Below, piece by piece: positions 27,558 to 36,738 of a DNA stretch of 64,000 bases. The position numbers were made by a program, and so were the translations under genes. Position 1 is the first letter of the stretch. Every line of letters begins with the position of its first letter. The stretch is from JBGTIS01 sp041745535 (GTDB lineage Bacteria > Bacteroidota > Bacteroidia > Cytophagales > Cyclobacteriaceae), in assembly GCA_041745535.1 (NCBI GenBank), contig JBGTIS010000073.1, positions 6,007 to 70,006 on the forward strand, in the 5' to 3' direction. A model generated the notes under the pieces. That model did no database searches. It worked only from the letters and a program-made list of their open reading frames with translations, and was not told where the DNA came from.

Positions 27558-27591
27558 GGCTTTGGAAATAATTTTCCAGGGCCTTTTTTTT
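27558..27591 (+). terminator. Terminator after the OmpA-family gene
   Basis: The stem GGCTTTGGAAA pairs with TTTCCAGGGCC (with G-T pairs), followed by eight T, 25 bases past the stop. Confidence 0.75.
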
Positions 27592-27776
27592 GTGGATGTT
27601 ACAAAATTATGGGCTACCAGTATGGTTATAGGTACCAGCAGTTTATTTTTTACACGATGTATACAAACCAAATATATTATCCGGTTCAAAACTGATAGGA
27701 TAAAATTTATATATATGCATGTAAAATTGAAGAAATTACAGTTTTTAAACTAATTTTGAAATTCTTATTCAGAAAT

Positions 27777-28781
27777 ATGGATCAAGCTATTATTGAATCC
27801 AGTGCGTATGCAAGAGCTGGCTTATTAGGAAATCCTACCGATGGGTACTTTGGAAAAACAATTTCTATTATTGTCAGAAATTTTGGAGCACGCGTTATTT
27901 TATATCCTTCACCCGAGCTGCATATTGAGCCGCAGGAACAGGACATCAACATATTCAGAAGTATTCATCATTTAATAGATGCGATTAGCCTTACCGGATA
28001 CTATGGTGGTTCAAGGTTAATAAAAGCGGCTATTAAAAAATTTTGTGAGCATTGTGAAGCCAATAGTATTAAGCTTAAAAGTAAAAATTTCACCATCCGC
28101 TATTATTCTTCTATTCCTCGGCAGGTAGGGCTGGCCGGATCCAGCGCTATTATTACCGCCACCATGCGAGCTCTTATGCGATATTATAATGTGGAAATTC
28201 CCATTGAGATATTACCAAGCATTGTGTTATCTGCCGAAATGGATGAACTGGGGATTAATGCCGGATTACAAGACCGGGTAGCACAAACTTATGAAGGCTG
28301 TACTTACATGGATTTCAACAAAGAGTATCTGCAAAAGCATAAACATGGTATTTACGAGCGGCTTGATCCTGCTTTGCTTCCTCATCTGTATATTGCCTAT
28401 AAAACCGATCTGGGAAAAGTGTCAGGCGCTGTATTCAATGATATTCGTTCTAAATATGACAAAGGCGATGAAAAAGTAGTGGGTGTTTTAGATAAAATGG
28501 CCAGCCTGGCCGAACTGGGAAAAGAAGCAATTTTAAACAAAGATAACCATACCCTCAATAAGCTTATAAACCAGAATTTCGACCTCCGATGCCAGATCAT
28601 GAATATTTCAGAAAGTAATATGGAATTGGTGAATACGGCCAGAAAATGTGGCGCTTCCGCTAAGTTCACTGGTTCGGGCGGATCAATTATTGGCGTTTAT
28701 CCAGACGACGAAGTATTGAATAAACTGGTAGTTGAGCTTAAAAAAATTAAAGCAAGGGTCATCAAACCTTATATATTATAG
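27777..28781 (+). CDS. Glucuronokinase-like GHMP kinase
   Basis: GHMP-superfamily sugar kinase of 334 residues from the ATG at 27777 (a TTG start 21 bases earlier is possible). Motif 1 reads ARAGLLGNPTDGYFGKTIS, the P-loop motif PRQVGLAGSSA is at 114-124, and motif 3 is KFTGSGGSIIG. The sequence follows plant glucuronokinase closely in order and wording (GYYGGSRL, LSAEMDELGINAGLQDRVAQ, MDFNKEYLQKHKHGIYERLDPALLP). The expected reaction is D-glucuronate + ATP to glucuronate 1-phosphate. A GalU-type uridylyltransferase gene follows 47 bases downstream, giving a plausible UDP-glucuronate salvage pair. Match is from memory of the plant enzyme; other uronic or hexose acceptors are possible. Confidence 0.8.
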   Translation: MDQAIIESSAYARAGLLGNPTDGYFGKTISIIVRNFGARVILYPSPELHIEPQEQDINIFRSIHHLIDAISLTGYYGGSRLIKAAIKKFCEHCEANSIKLKSKNFTIRYYSSIPRQVGLAGSSAIITATMRALMRYYNVEIPIEILPSIVLSAEMDELGINAGLQDRVAQTYEGCTYMDFNKEYLQKHKHGIYERLDPALLPHLYIAYKTDLGKVSGAVFNDIRSKYDKGDEKVVGVLDKMASLAELGKEAILNKDNHTLNKLINQNFDLRCQIMNISESNMELVNTARKCGASAKFTGSGGSIIGVYPDDEVLNKLVVELKKIKARVIKPYIL

Positions 28782-28828
28782 AGCTGATAAATAATGCTCA
28801 ATATCCTTATAATCAATTAAATTTAATT

Positions 28829-29704
28829 ATGGTAAAAAAAGCAGTAATTCCGGCAGCAGGTTTGGGCACAAGGTTTCTTCCCGCAACTAAAGTTCAGCCC
28901 AAAGAGATGTTACCTATTATCGATACGCCTACCATTCAGTATGTGGTGCAGGAAGCTGTCGATTCAGGCATTGATGACATCTTGATTATTTCAGGAAAAG
29001 GAAAACGTTCTATAGAAGATCACTTTGATCGAAATTTTGAACTGGAAGCTGCACTGGAAGAAAAACGAGAAGAAGGACTGCTTAACGAAATCCGTCGTAT
29101 TTCAGAAATGGCTAATATCCATTTTATTCGGCAGAAAGAAATGAACGGATTGGGCGATGCGGTTTATCATGCCCGGCAGCACATTGGCAACGAGCCTTTT
29201 GCTGTACTGTTAGGCGACACAGTGTTGGATTCTGTAATTCCCGTAACCCAACAGCTTATCGATGCTTATGAGCAATACCGGTGCACTGTGATTGCCGTAG
29301 AAGAAGTGCCTCATGATAAAGTATCCAGGTATGGTATCGCAGGTGGAAATAAGGTAAGCGATCGCATTATGGAAATTAATCAACTGGTAGAAAAACCTGC
29401 GGTCGACAAAGCTCCTTCAAATTTGGCTATTGCTGGCAGGTATATTCTTACGCCTGAAATTTTTCGATGTATCGAGCAAACCCCTCAGGGAAAAGGAAAT
29501 GAAATCCAATTAACGGATGCATTACATATTTTAATGAAACGCGAGAGTATGATCGCTGATATTATTGAAGGAAAACGCTATGATATAGGGAATAAATTGG
29601 ATTTTTTGAAAACTACTGTAGAATTTGCTCTCAAAAGAAAAGAGTTTGCCAAGCCCTTTTATGAATTCCTGAAAGAAATTGTTGACGCGTGGGAAAAAAA
29701 ATAA
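28829..29704 (+). CDS. galU: UTP-glucose-1-phosphate uridylyltransferase family (GalU)
   Basis: A 291-residue nucleotidyltransferase. It begins VKKAVIPAAGLGTRFLPATKVQPKEMLPI, matching the GalU signature, with activating K and the later VEKPA and GRYILTPEIF blocks. It normally makes UDP-glucose from UTP and glucose 1-phosphate. Placement immediately after a glucuronokinase-like gene raises the possibility that it, or a broad-specificity activity, also accepts glucuronate 1-phosphate. The 47-base gap and shared direction suggest one operon. It is followed by a minus-strand gene and terminator, so the operon ends here. Confidence 0.93.
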   Translation: MVKKAVIPAAGLGTRFLPATKVQPKEMLPIIDTPTIQYVVQEAVDSGIDDILIISGKGKRSIEDHFDRNFELEAALEEKREEGLLNEIRRISEMANIHFIRQKEMNGLGDAVYHARQHIGNEPFAVLLGDTVLDSVIPVTQQLIDAYEQYRCTVIAVEEVPHDKVSRYGIAGGNKVSDRIMEINQLVEKPAVDKAPSNLAIAGRYILTPEIFRCIEQTPQGKGNEIQLTDALHILMKRESMIADIIEGKRYDIGNKLDFLKTTVEFALKRKEFAKPFYEFLKEIVDAWEKK

Positions 29705-29708
29705 AAAA

Positions 29709-29733
29709 GCAGTATCCGAATTTCGGATACTGC
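29709..29733 (-). terminator. Terminator of the redoxin gene
   Basis: The stem GCAGTATCCGA pairs with TCGGATACTGC around a short loop. On the minus strand it is followed by a T run. It lies right after the redoxin stop at 29761 and also sits at the 3' end of galU, whose stop ends at 29704. Confidence 0.75.
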
Positions 29734-29760
29734 ACAGCCATCGCAGCCCACTGAAAAACA

Positions 29761-30360
29761 CTACCTTTTGATCATACATCCCGTAGGACGTTTGGTATTA
29801 AAGGCAAGGGACTTTCCGTTTAATATTTTTTCTATCGCATCCTGTAAATAATGCTCGCTCACATCTGATGGAATCTGGGGATTATCATCTATGGCTCCTT
29901 TATACACTATCTTAAAAGTGTGGTCATCTTTTATCAAAAGAAAAGCTTCCGGGGTTTTTTCGGCTCCGAACATATCTGCTACTTTTTGATCGCTATCAGA
30001 CAGGTACGGAAAATCAAAGCTTTTAGAATGTGCTTTTTCAGCCATTTTACGCACTCCTTCAACACTGCTTTTTGCCGGGTTATTCGGATTAATCAAAATA
30101 AAGTTCACGCCTGTTTTTCTGTACTTATCGGCTAAGTCAATAATCCTATCTTCGTACAGCTTCGAATAGGGGCAATAGTTACTTGTAAAAATTACCACTA
30201 CTCCTGTAGAATTATGATAATTCGATAATGAAAACTGTTTACCATCTGTCGCGTTTTTCAGGGTAAAATCTTGAATACTACTGCTTTTGTCTAACTGTGC
30301 CCCTGATTCTACAATTACAAGAACTGCCAGCCATAATAATAAATATTTTTTCATAATCAA
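29761..30360 (-). CDS. Exported redoxin / thioredoxin-like protein
   Basis: A 199-residue protein with a signal peptide (ending about GAQ) and a thioredoxin-fold redoxin domain: FTLKNATDGKQFSLSNY, VVVIFTSNYCPYSKLYEDRI, NPNNPAKSSVEGVRK, and PEAFLLIKDDHTFKIVYKGAIDDN. The active-site loop is CPYS, so the resolving cysteine of a CxxC pair is missing. It ends GCMIKR, a tail common in this exported family. Likely in the periplasm. A peroxidase or single-Cys redox role is possible; direct disulfide exchange is doubtful. Confidence 0.82.
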   Translation of the reverse strand: MIMKKYLLLWLAVLVIVESGAQLDKSSSIQDFTLKNATDGKQFSLSNYHNSTGVVVIFTSNYCPYSKLYEDRIIDLADKYRKTGVNFILINPNNPAKSSVEGVRKMAEKAHSKSFDFPYLSDSDQKVADMFGAEKTPEAFLLIKDDHTFKIVYKGAIDDNPQIPSDVSEHYLQDAIEKILNGKSLAFNTKRPTGCMIKR

Positions 30361-30493
30361 TTAGGCCTAACCTATTTTATATACCTAATTTAAGAAAAAA
30401 TATTCATTTATTAATTAAATATGTAACAATAATGTAGAATTTACATGAAAAAATAATACAGCGATAAACTACTTTTAACAGAAAGGAGTAAGA

Positions 30494-31126
30494 TTAAAAT
30501 CCGTAAACCAAATAGTAGTTAAACAGATTTTTAACATGCAACTGATAATGAACTGTGCTACCGTGAATAGAGGTGTAACCAGAAAGGCGGCCCGATTCAA
30601 GCGATAAATTATCGATAAATATGTTCTCTCGAAAAGACAACTGCTTTTTACCGTATATTTTATACAGGCATTCTTTCGCGCACCAGTACATACATAGCTT
30701 TCCCAAATCGCTTTCTACTTTTTCTAATTCTACAGCGTTTAAAAACTTATGCTTAATTCGAATAAGTGTTTCCTTTGGTTCTTCAATATCAATCCCAACA
30801 TATTTTTCCTGATGTACAATGGCTCCAGCATATGGGTAAGAATTAGCCAGTGAAATATGGTAGTTTATTCCGTGCAGGTAAGGCTTCCCATAAGCATCTT
30901 TATAAATGCCATTAAAGGGTTGGTTTAATTTTTCTACCAGCGCTTTTGCCGATAGCCTACCAGCCAGCCATTCAGCTCTTTTTTCTAAATGACTGATTTC
31001 TTCCAGTTCGCCCGAATCGGTAACGGTTGGTCCATACAGGCGTTTAAGTTCTTCAAAGCTTTCTTCAACTTTCCATAATGCCCAGGCTGAATTATTATCT
31101 ATCTTTTCAAGTTTCACCAAAGCCAT
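30494..31126 (-). CDS. 4'-phosphopantetheinyl transferase, Sfp type
   Basis: Transfers the phosphopantetheine arm from CoA to carrier-protein serines. The 210-residue length fits the Sfp/Gsp class. The magnesium-binding GIDIE is at 111-115 and WCAKECLYK at 148-156 supplies the second acidic/Lys cluster. An upstream HISLANSYPYAGAIV block matches the substrate region. No polyketide or peptide synthetase gene is in the window, so it probably serves a distant pathway or replaces AcpS. Monocistronic by spacing. Confidence 0.88.
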   Translation of the reverse strand: MALVKLEKIDNNSAWALWKVEESFEELKRLYGPTVTDSGELEEISHLEKRAEWLAGRLSAKALVEKLNQPFNGIYKDAYGKPYLHGINYHISLANSYPYAGAIVHQEKYVGIDIEEPKETLIRIKHKFLNAVELEKVESDLGKLCMYWCAKECLYKIYGKKQLSFRENIFIDNLSLESGRLSGYTSIHGSTVHYQLHVKNLFNYYLVYGF

Positions 31127-31363
31127 AACCCTATAATCGTTTGCTTCGCTTTATAATAAAAAAATTCAAAAATGATTATAAAAGTCATAAAGGCCTTACA
31201 GGACACAAAAAATAAGTGTTTATTCATATGCTGAGTTCAATTTTCAAAGTTGCAACGTTTGATTAGTAAGTTATTAATTTTTGAACAGAAACTTTTAACT
31301 AAGTTTTATTAATATAGCCGCTTGCCAAATAGGATCATAGGCAAAGAAAAAACTGGTTGATAC

Positions 31364-31672
31364 TTACCTGGAAAAAATTTTTTTGATCCGGTAGAAAACG
31401 CGTTTTTCAAATTCCCAGAAAAAACGGAACTGACCAAATATAAATCCATAAAAAAGAAGAATGATTTGATAGGCTGGCAAAATAGTGAGCGAATAAAACA
31501 AAATCCTTACCCAAGGTGGAGTAGCTTCTGTAATACCCGCTAATGCATACAGCGGTTCTTTTAAAAACATGACGGAAAAACCCGTACAGGCAAATACAAT
31601 CAGAATAACAATGACTTGAAAGGCGCTCTTTACCTGCCATCTTTCCTGAAGTTTTTTGATAAATTTAGCCAT
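31364..31672 (-). CDS. Small two-segment membrane protein, possibly DUF6787
   Basis: At 102 residues it has a basic N-terminus (KKLQERWQVKSAFQ), two hydrophobic helices (about 17-45 and 57-77) and a basic C-terminus with FWEFEKRVFYRIKKIF. This layout matches a short Bacteroidota-specific membrane family that I recall as DUF6787, sometimes mislabelled diacylglyceryl transferase. Function is unknown. It lies 48 bases downstream of the pseudouridine synthase gene on the same strand, so they may share a transcript. Confidence 0.65.
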   Translation of the reverse strand: MAKFIKKLQERWQVKSAFQVIVILIVFACTGFSVMFLKEPLYALAGITEATPPWVRILFYSLTILPAYQIILLFYGFIFGQFRFFWEFEKRVFYRIKKIFSR

Positions 31673-31720
31673 AAATTTATTACCTGAGGCTTTTCTTTTC
31701 CGCTTTGATAGCTGCTATTT

Positions 31721-32404
31721 TTATTCTGAATTGAAGTTTAAAAAAGGCTCCCATCCGTTTCCGGACGGTAAACCTGCTACTAAGGTAATAGATTCTTTTT
31801 TTACAGGATGGAGAAATGTTAAACTTCTGGCATGCAAACTAATGTTTCCATTAGTATTAGGCTGTGCAAATCCATATTTAACATCACCCTGAATCGGACA
31901 TCCTATAACCGCTAATTGTGCCCTAATCTGATGGGGCCGCCCGGTAACAGGCTGAATTTCCAACAGATAATGATTTTGTTGCTTTCCCAAAACTTTATAG
32001 GATAGTTCAGACTTTTTACTGCCAGGAACTTCTATTTTGCAGGCTGTCGTTTTGTTTTTCTCAGGGTCTTTTATAAGCCAGTGGATTAATTGATCATTAA
32101 GTTTTTCTGGTTTTTGGTTAACAATCGCCCAATAAGTTTTCTTAATTTTTTTGTCATGGAAAGATTTATTTAGCCGTTCCAGGGCCTTGGAAGTTCGAGC
32201 AAGCAATACCAATCCACTTACAGGGCGGTCGATTCGATGGGTTACGCCTATAAACACGGCGCCTGGTTTATTGTATTTTTCTCTAATATAATCTTTACAA
32301 TATTCAGCCAGAGGTTTGTCTCCTGTGCGATCGCCCTGCACCAGCATACCGGCAGGTTTGTTAACAGCCAACAGGTGATTATCCTCATAAATAATCTCAA
32401 ACAT
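31721..32404 (-). CDS. RluA-family RNA pseudouridine synthase
   Basis: Isomerises uridine to pseudouridine in rRNA or tRNA. With the start at 32404 (MFEIIYEDNHLLAVNKPAG) it has 227 residues. An upstream ATG at 32446 would overlap the neighbouring oxidoreductase gene by 8 bases and adds residues with no family match. The catalytic block HRIDRPVSGLVL has D59; HRLDRPVSG is usual, so the Leu-to-Ile change is mild. PVTGRPHQIRAQLAVIGCPI is the second signature. No S4 domain precedes, so it is the short RluA/RluD-like form with unknown target site. Confidence 0.9.
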   Translation of the reverse strand: MFEIIYEDNHLLAVNKPAGMLVQGDRTGDKPLAEYCKDYIREKYNKPGAVFIGVTHRIDRPVSGLVLLARTSKALERLNKSFHDKKIKKTYWAIVNQKPEKLNDQLIHWLIKDPEKNKTTACKIEVPGSKKSELSYKVLGKQQNHYLLEIQPVTGRPHQIRAQLAVIGCPIQGDVKYGFAQPNTNGNISLHARSLTFLHPVKKESITLVAGLPSGNGWEPFLNFNSE

Positions 32405-32438
32405 AAAGTTCTGAGGTTGCTGATGGGTACATATGGTA

Positions 32439-33383
32439 CTAGTCAATTTTGATCGCGATTTTACCTTTTACTCTTCTGGTTTCGCTGTAAGCGTGGGCAG
32501 CCTGTATTTCCGATAGAGGATAAACTCTATCTACTTCCGTAAAAAGCCTGCCTCGTTCAATCCATTCTCTGATTATATTCAGATCCGCTGTGTTCCGTTT
32601 TACTGTGGTAACTATTAATCTTTTCTCTCCAAATATAATGGTTATAAAGCTTTGTAAAAAGAATTTGGTACCAGGCGAGGTAGTGATGTAAATACCTTTG
32701 GGTGTCAGTATTTTTTTTGCGATGGAAAACTTCTGATTGGCCACTATATCGAAAATAATATCAAATTTTTCGTTAATATCTTTAAAACATTTTTCATGAT
32801 AATCTATCAGATAATCAACTCCCATTTTTTTGGAAATGGCGAAGCCTGACTGGCTGCAAACACCTGTAACTGTAGCGCCAAAAGCTTTTGCAAACTGAAT
32901 GGCCATAATTCCTACTCCACCCGAGCAACCATTGATTAATAATTTATCATTTGAATTTACATTAGCCATGTGTACCAGCGACTGCAGGGCAGTTAAGGCA
33001 ACTGTAGGCATTGTAGCAGCTTCTTCAAAACTCATATTGACCGGCATATGGGCTACGTGATCAGGAGACACCGCAATGTATTCGGCATAGGTGCGGCCAT
33101 GAACCGGATCTACAGCGCCATATACCTTATCACCAGGCCTGTAAGCACTAACACTTTCGCCTACCTTGGCTACTTCACCTGCAAAGTCGGTTCCTAACAT
33201 TTTAGGAAATTTGCTCCCCGTTATCATTTTCAGATTACCAAGCCTTATTTTCCAATCTATAGGATTTACTGAGGCTGCATGCGCATGTACGAGTATCTGA
33301 TTTTTACTGATAACAGGCTTTTTCGCGTCTTCAAATGATAGTACTTCGGGACCTCCGTATTGGCTGAACAGAACAGCTTTCAT
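32439..33383 (-). CDS. NAD(P)-dependent zinc-free MDR oxidoreductase (quinone reductase-like)
   Basis: A medium-chain reductase of 314 residues with the GroES-like N-terminal domain (HAHAASVNPIDWKIR, GTDFAGEVAKVGESV) and a Rossmann domain with INGCSGGVGIMAIQFAKAFG. Structural and catalytic zinc ligands typical of alcohol dehydrogenases are absent, pointing to the quinone oxidoreductase/zeta-crystallin branch. The C-terminal KGKIAIKI end is standard. The preferred substrate cannot be read from sequence. It sits just upstream of the pseudouridine synthase, and the two could be co-transcribed. Confidence 0.88.
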   Translation of the reverse strand: MKAVLFSQYGGPEVLSFEDAKKPVISKNQILVHAHAASVNPIDWKIRLGNLKMITGSKFPKMLGTDFAGEVAKVGESVSAYRPGDKVYGAVDPVHGRTYAEYIAVSPDHVAHMPVNMSFEEAATMPTVALTALQSLVHMANVNSNDKLLINGCSGGVGIMAIQFAKAFGATVTGVCSQSGFAISKKMGVDYLIDYHEKCFKDINEKFDIIFDIVANQKFSIAKKILTPKGIYITTSPGTKFFLQSFITIIFGEKRLIVTTVKRNTADLNIIREWIERGRLFTEVDRVYPLSEIQAAHAYSETRRVKGKIAIKID

Positions 33384-33650
33384 GCAGGATTAATTAAATG
33401 TATAATTCTGTCTTTAATAAATTTTTATTTGGTTTTACAGATATAAAACTTCCTCGTGAAACTTTTTTCAAGAATAAAGGAACTTTCCATTTAACTTTGT
33501 AATTACCTATATGTTTTCAGATTAGAAAAAGAATAACAAAATGGCAAGCCAGTTAATTTATGTAAAATCAGAGTGATTTGAAGGGATGCCCAATCTGGAG
33601 CGTATGCCAAAAAAATAAAAAAACTATGCATGATAATTGTGTTACAGCAA

Positions 33651-33658
33651 TATATTTG
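33651..33658 (+). promoter_or_regulatory. -7 box of the OmpH-like gene
   Basis: TATATTTG matches TAnnTTTG exactly, 43 bases before the ATG at 33702. The nearest TTG (33637-33639) is too close to be a normal -33 element. Confidence 0.4.
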
Positions 33659-33701
33659 AGTAATTGAAAAATTAAAACCGATAAGTCAAAATTTAACTAC
33701 T

Positions 33702-34241
33702 ATGAAAAAGTTATTTGGAGTTTTTGTTGTTTTGGTAATGGTAGTACAACTACCTGTTTTAGCCCAAGCTACCTCGGGGTTAAAAATTGGTTATGCCAAT
33801 CCACAGGCTATTCTATCCTACTTACCCGAAACCAAGCAAATTCAGAGTGAAATGGAATCGTTTACAAAGCAACTGCAATCTCAGTACCAGACAAAAGTTG
33901 AGGAATACCAGACCAAGCTTGATGATTTTCAGAACCAAATGGATGTGCTGACTGATGTGGTGAAGGAAGATAAGCAGAAAGAACTGGTTAATCTACAGAC
34001 TTCCCTTCAAAGTTTCCAGCAGGAGGCCCAAACCGCATTGCAGAAAAAAGAACAGGAGCTATTACAGCCAGCTTTTAGTAAAATTGAAAAAGCAATTAAA
34101 GAAGTAGCAGAAGAAAATGGATATGCCATGATATTAAATTCTGATCCGGTGTTGTATGGTTCACCTGCCGATAATGTAAATGAACTGGTATTGGCAAAAT
34201 TAGGTGTGGATATGCCTGAAAATACAAGTGAAAATAATTAA
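33702..34241 (+). CDS. OmpH/Skp-family periplasmic chaperone
   Basis: A 179-residue exported protein: signal peptide to about residue 23 (VLAQA), then KIGYANPQAILSYLPETKQI, the standard first block of OmpH proteins, then a long coiled coil (about 45-125, repeated Gln/Glu/Lys heptads) and the terminal IEKAIKEVAEENGYAMIL strand. Skp-like proteins form jellyfish trimers that hold unfolded outer-membrane proteins in the periplasm. The C-terminal acidic tail is variable in the family. It is monocistronic and ends at a strong bidirectional terminator. Confidence 0.92.
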   Translation: MKKLFGVFVVLVMVVQLPVLAQATSGLKIGYANPQAILSYLPETKQIQSEMESFTKQLQSQYQTKVEEYQTKLDDFQNQMDVLTDVVKEDKQKELVNLQTSLQSFQQEAQTALQKKEQELLQPAFSKIEKAIKEVAEENGYAMILNSDPVLYGSPADNVNELVLAKLGVDMPENTSENN

Positions 34242-34264
34242 GAATATTATAATAACATAAGCAT

Positions 34265-34296
34265 AAAAAGCACAGGTAAATTGCCTGTGCTTTTTT
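34265..34296. terminator. Bidirectional terminator between ompH-like and TonB receptor genes
   Basis: AAAAAGCACAGG pairs with CCTGTGCTTTTT around a seven-base loop. T runs appear on both strands, serving both convergent genes. Confidence 0.88.
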
Positions 34297-34312
34297 ATTG
34301 ATGTACATCTGA

Positions 34313-36589
34313 TTAAAAAAAGTAACTCACATTAGCACGCAGAAAAAATGGTGTGCCCGGCGTAAAATGAATTTCAGATACAGCCTCTATTTCATTGCTT
34401 AATCTTGATTCGGTATCAAACTGGGCCTCTTTCCATTTAGCGTTTAGTATATTCTCTATCGAAAGCCCAACCTCAAACCATGGTTGCGTATAATTCAAAA
34501 CAGCGTCTACCAGGAAATATCCATCCGCTACTATACTATAATCTTCATTGGCCGGTCGGTTGGCGATATAACGGTATCGTAGGCTGCTATTGATTCCGTT
34601 GTCCAGCTTTACGGATAATCCACCAATGCTGGTAAAAATTGGTGCCAGCGGAATATAGTTTTGCCCTTCCGGATCATCTTTTGACTTTGGGTTGGTGAAA
34701 TTAAGATCCACATCTACAAATAACCATTTTATTGCCTGATACCGGGCTGAAAAATCAATGCCTTGCCTCCGGGTAGCTCCGCCTGCTTCCACTACAGCCT
34801 CATCTCCTACATACACAAATTCCTGCTCCAGATCGAGCAGCCACAGTGCCGCGTTAACTACCAGAGAACGGGTTGGTTTAAAAGTAGCTCCCAGATCCAG
34901 GCCATAAGCTTTTGGTATAATTTTTTCTCCTTGCTGTGCCACTACCACCCTGGTATCGTTTGAATGAAAGCCCATTCCAGATTTCACATATACGCTGGTA
35001 TTTGGACCCAATTTATAATTCAGGTTCAGTTTAGGACTTACCATGCTTTTAGCATTGGCTCGCCTTTCGTAATTGGTAGCCAGCGCATCTACATAGTTAA
35101 ACACAAAATGATCGAAACGCAGCGCTGCATTCAACGAAAGCCTGGAGGTAAGTTCCAGCGTTTCGTTTACATAAGCATACAGGTTGGTTTGGTCTATATT
35201 ACCTCTAGACAGATCGCGGATTACTTCTTTTCTGTTAACTGTGTTAGAAAGCCGTATGTCGTTTACGTCATCGTAACGAAACCCCGCGCCTATTTCTAAC
35301 TGGGTTTCTTTTCCTAAAAATTGAAGCTCCCTAAAAAAAGATCCTTTATAACCGTACATATTTCTACTTTCCGACTGGGTAATCTGATCGCCTTCTTCAG
35401 GGTTATTCAAAAAGAAAGTAAAATTAGACACCAGGTTAAAGTTATACCTGGTAAAATATAACTGATGCGTAATAGCGGTGCGGTTAGATAAATTGTTAAT
35501 GAACTGCAAATTCAGATTGGCGCGGCTGGTTTCTCCACCTTCAGTGTCGTCAATAGCACCAAACCGGCCAATCATCCCACTTTTCACGGCACGCTCCGGT
35601 ATTTGTCCGGATGCATCCCATTTGCTGCTGAAAGTAGAAAAAGAAGCAGTTAATAATTTATCATCGCCTATATACTGATTGTACTTGGCAAAAATATTCA
35701 GTCGGTTAAAGTTCTGAGGACTGTTGAAATAACCGTTGGTCATGTAATATTCCGATGCCACATAGGCACTTTGTTTCCTTTCAGGCAGTTCATCATTATT
35801 TTTTCCTAAAAGATCAACCATGGCTACTGTTCTAAAGGTGCCAAATTGCCCGCCTTCTATTTTTATTCGGCTTTTATCCAGCGTTTTTTTTGTATGAAAG
35901 GCCGCATAACCCGCTGTGGTAAAATCTCCTTTATCGGCATAGTACATACCCTTGTTGAAATCTACATTTTCTATGGTTTCAGGAATAAGAAAATGCAGGT
36001 CAGAATAACCCTGCCCGTGGGCATGCGACACCATATTGACCGGAATTCCATCTACTGAAAGGTTAATATCGGTACCATGGTCAATATCAAACCCACGCAA
36101 AAAAATCTGCTCGGCTTTTCCACCACCGGCGTGCTGGGCAATGAACAAACCTGGTACCAGCCGCAAAACATCCTGCGAAGTTTGTACAGGGCGTAATTCA
36201 ATATCCAATGCGGAAATATTACTTAAATTTTGGGTGTGACCTGTATTAATGGTTACATCTGCTAGTACGATGCTACTGGGAGTAAGCTGTTCTAATATTT
36301 GTGCGTTTTCATCTTCACGTACTTCAATTGGTTTTTCTATTGTTTTAAGTCCTACATAACTAATTTTTAATATATAATTTCCAGGTTTCAGGCCAGAAAT
36401 TTTAAAGTAGCCAAATATGTCAGTGGTAGTACTTTTTTCAGCATTTACTACAACATTGACATTGGATAGCGGTTGGCCGGTTTCGTTATTATAAATTTTT
36501 CCGCTTACCGACCCGGTGTGTGCCCAAGCACAACTGCTGAAAATCAGAAATAGGGCAATACATACTAACTGCCGCATGGTATTATTCAT
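34313..36589 (-). CDS. TonB-dependent receptor, likely metal-related
   Basis: An outer-membrane receptor of 758 residues. It has a signal peptide (to about 24), a CarboxypepD_reg-like domain (about 27-110: GKIYNNETGQPLSNVNVVV), a plug with VLRLVPGLFIAQHAGGG and EQIFLRGFDIDHGTDI, and a beta-barrel ending NVSYFF with terminal Phe. The plug carries HAHGQGYSDLHF and other His-rich segments. A His-rich membrane protein is encoded 271 bases upstream on the same strand. Together these suggest transition-metal uptake, though substrate is not proven. A large inverted repeat lies in the leader. M5 is an alternative start. Confidence 0.88.
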   Translation of the reverse strand: MNNTMRQLVCIALFLIFSSCAWAHTGSVSGKIYNNETGQPLSNVNVVVNAEKSTTTDIFGYFKISGLKPGNYILKISYVGLKTIEKPIEVREDENAQILEQLTPSSIVLADVTINTGHTQNLSNISALDIELRPVQTSQDVLRLVPGLFIAQHAGGGKAEQIFLRGFDIDHGTDINLSVDGIPVNMVSHAHGQGYSDLHFLIPETIENVDFNKGMYYADKGDFTTAGYAAFHTKKTLDKSRIKIEGGQFGTFRTVAMVDLLGKNNDELPERKQSAYVASEYYMTNGYFNSPQNFNRLNIFAKYNQYIGDDKLLTASFSTFSSKWDASGQIPERAVKSGMIGRFGAIDDTEGGETSRANLNLQFINNLSNRTAITHQLYFTRYNFNLVSNFTFFLNNPEEGDQITQSESRNMYGYKGSFFRELQFLGKETQLEIGAGFRYDDVNDIRLSNTVNRKEVIRDLSRGNIDQTNLYAYVNETLELTSRLSLNAALRFDHFVFNYVDALATNYERRANAKSMVSPKLNLNYKLGPNTSVYVKSGMGFHSNDTRVVVAQQGEKIIPKAYGLDLGATFKPTRSLVVNAALWLLDLEQEFVYVGDEAVVEAGGATRRQGIDFSARYQAIKWLFVDVDLNFTNPKSKDDPEGQNYIPLAPIFTSIGGLSVKLDNGINSSLRYRYIANRPANEDYSIVADGYFLVDAVLNYTQPWFEVGLSIENILNAKWKEAQFDTESRLSNEIEAVSEIHFTPGTPFFLRANVSYFF

Positions 36590-36738
36590 GGTAAATTCTT
36601 TGATCGTATATGAGTTCGTTTTACTTGATATAGCTTTCTCCCTGCAATTTGTCTTTTAAAAGCACTCAAAAATATCAGATAAACAGATTTTTGACTACAG
36701 CAGGATTAAGGCCCGATGAGAGTGGGCATTTTAATAAT

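Noticed and set aside
27556..27753. A 65-residue plus-strand frame between the OmpA-family and glucuronokinase genes
   Set aside because: It overlaps the terminator hairpin at 27558-27591 and has no signal, domain or leader. Chance frame.
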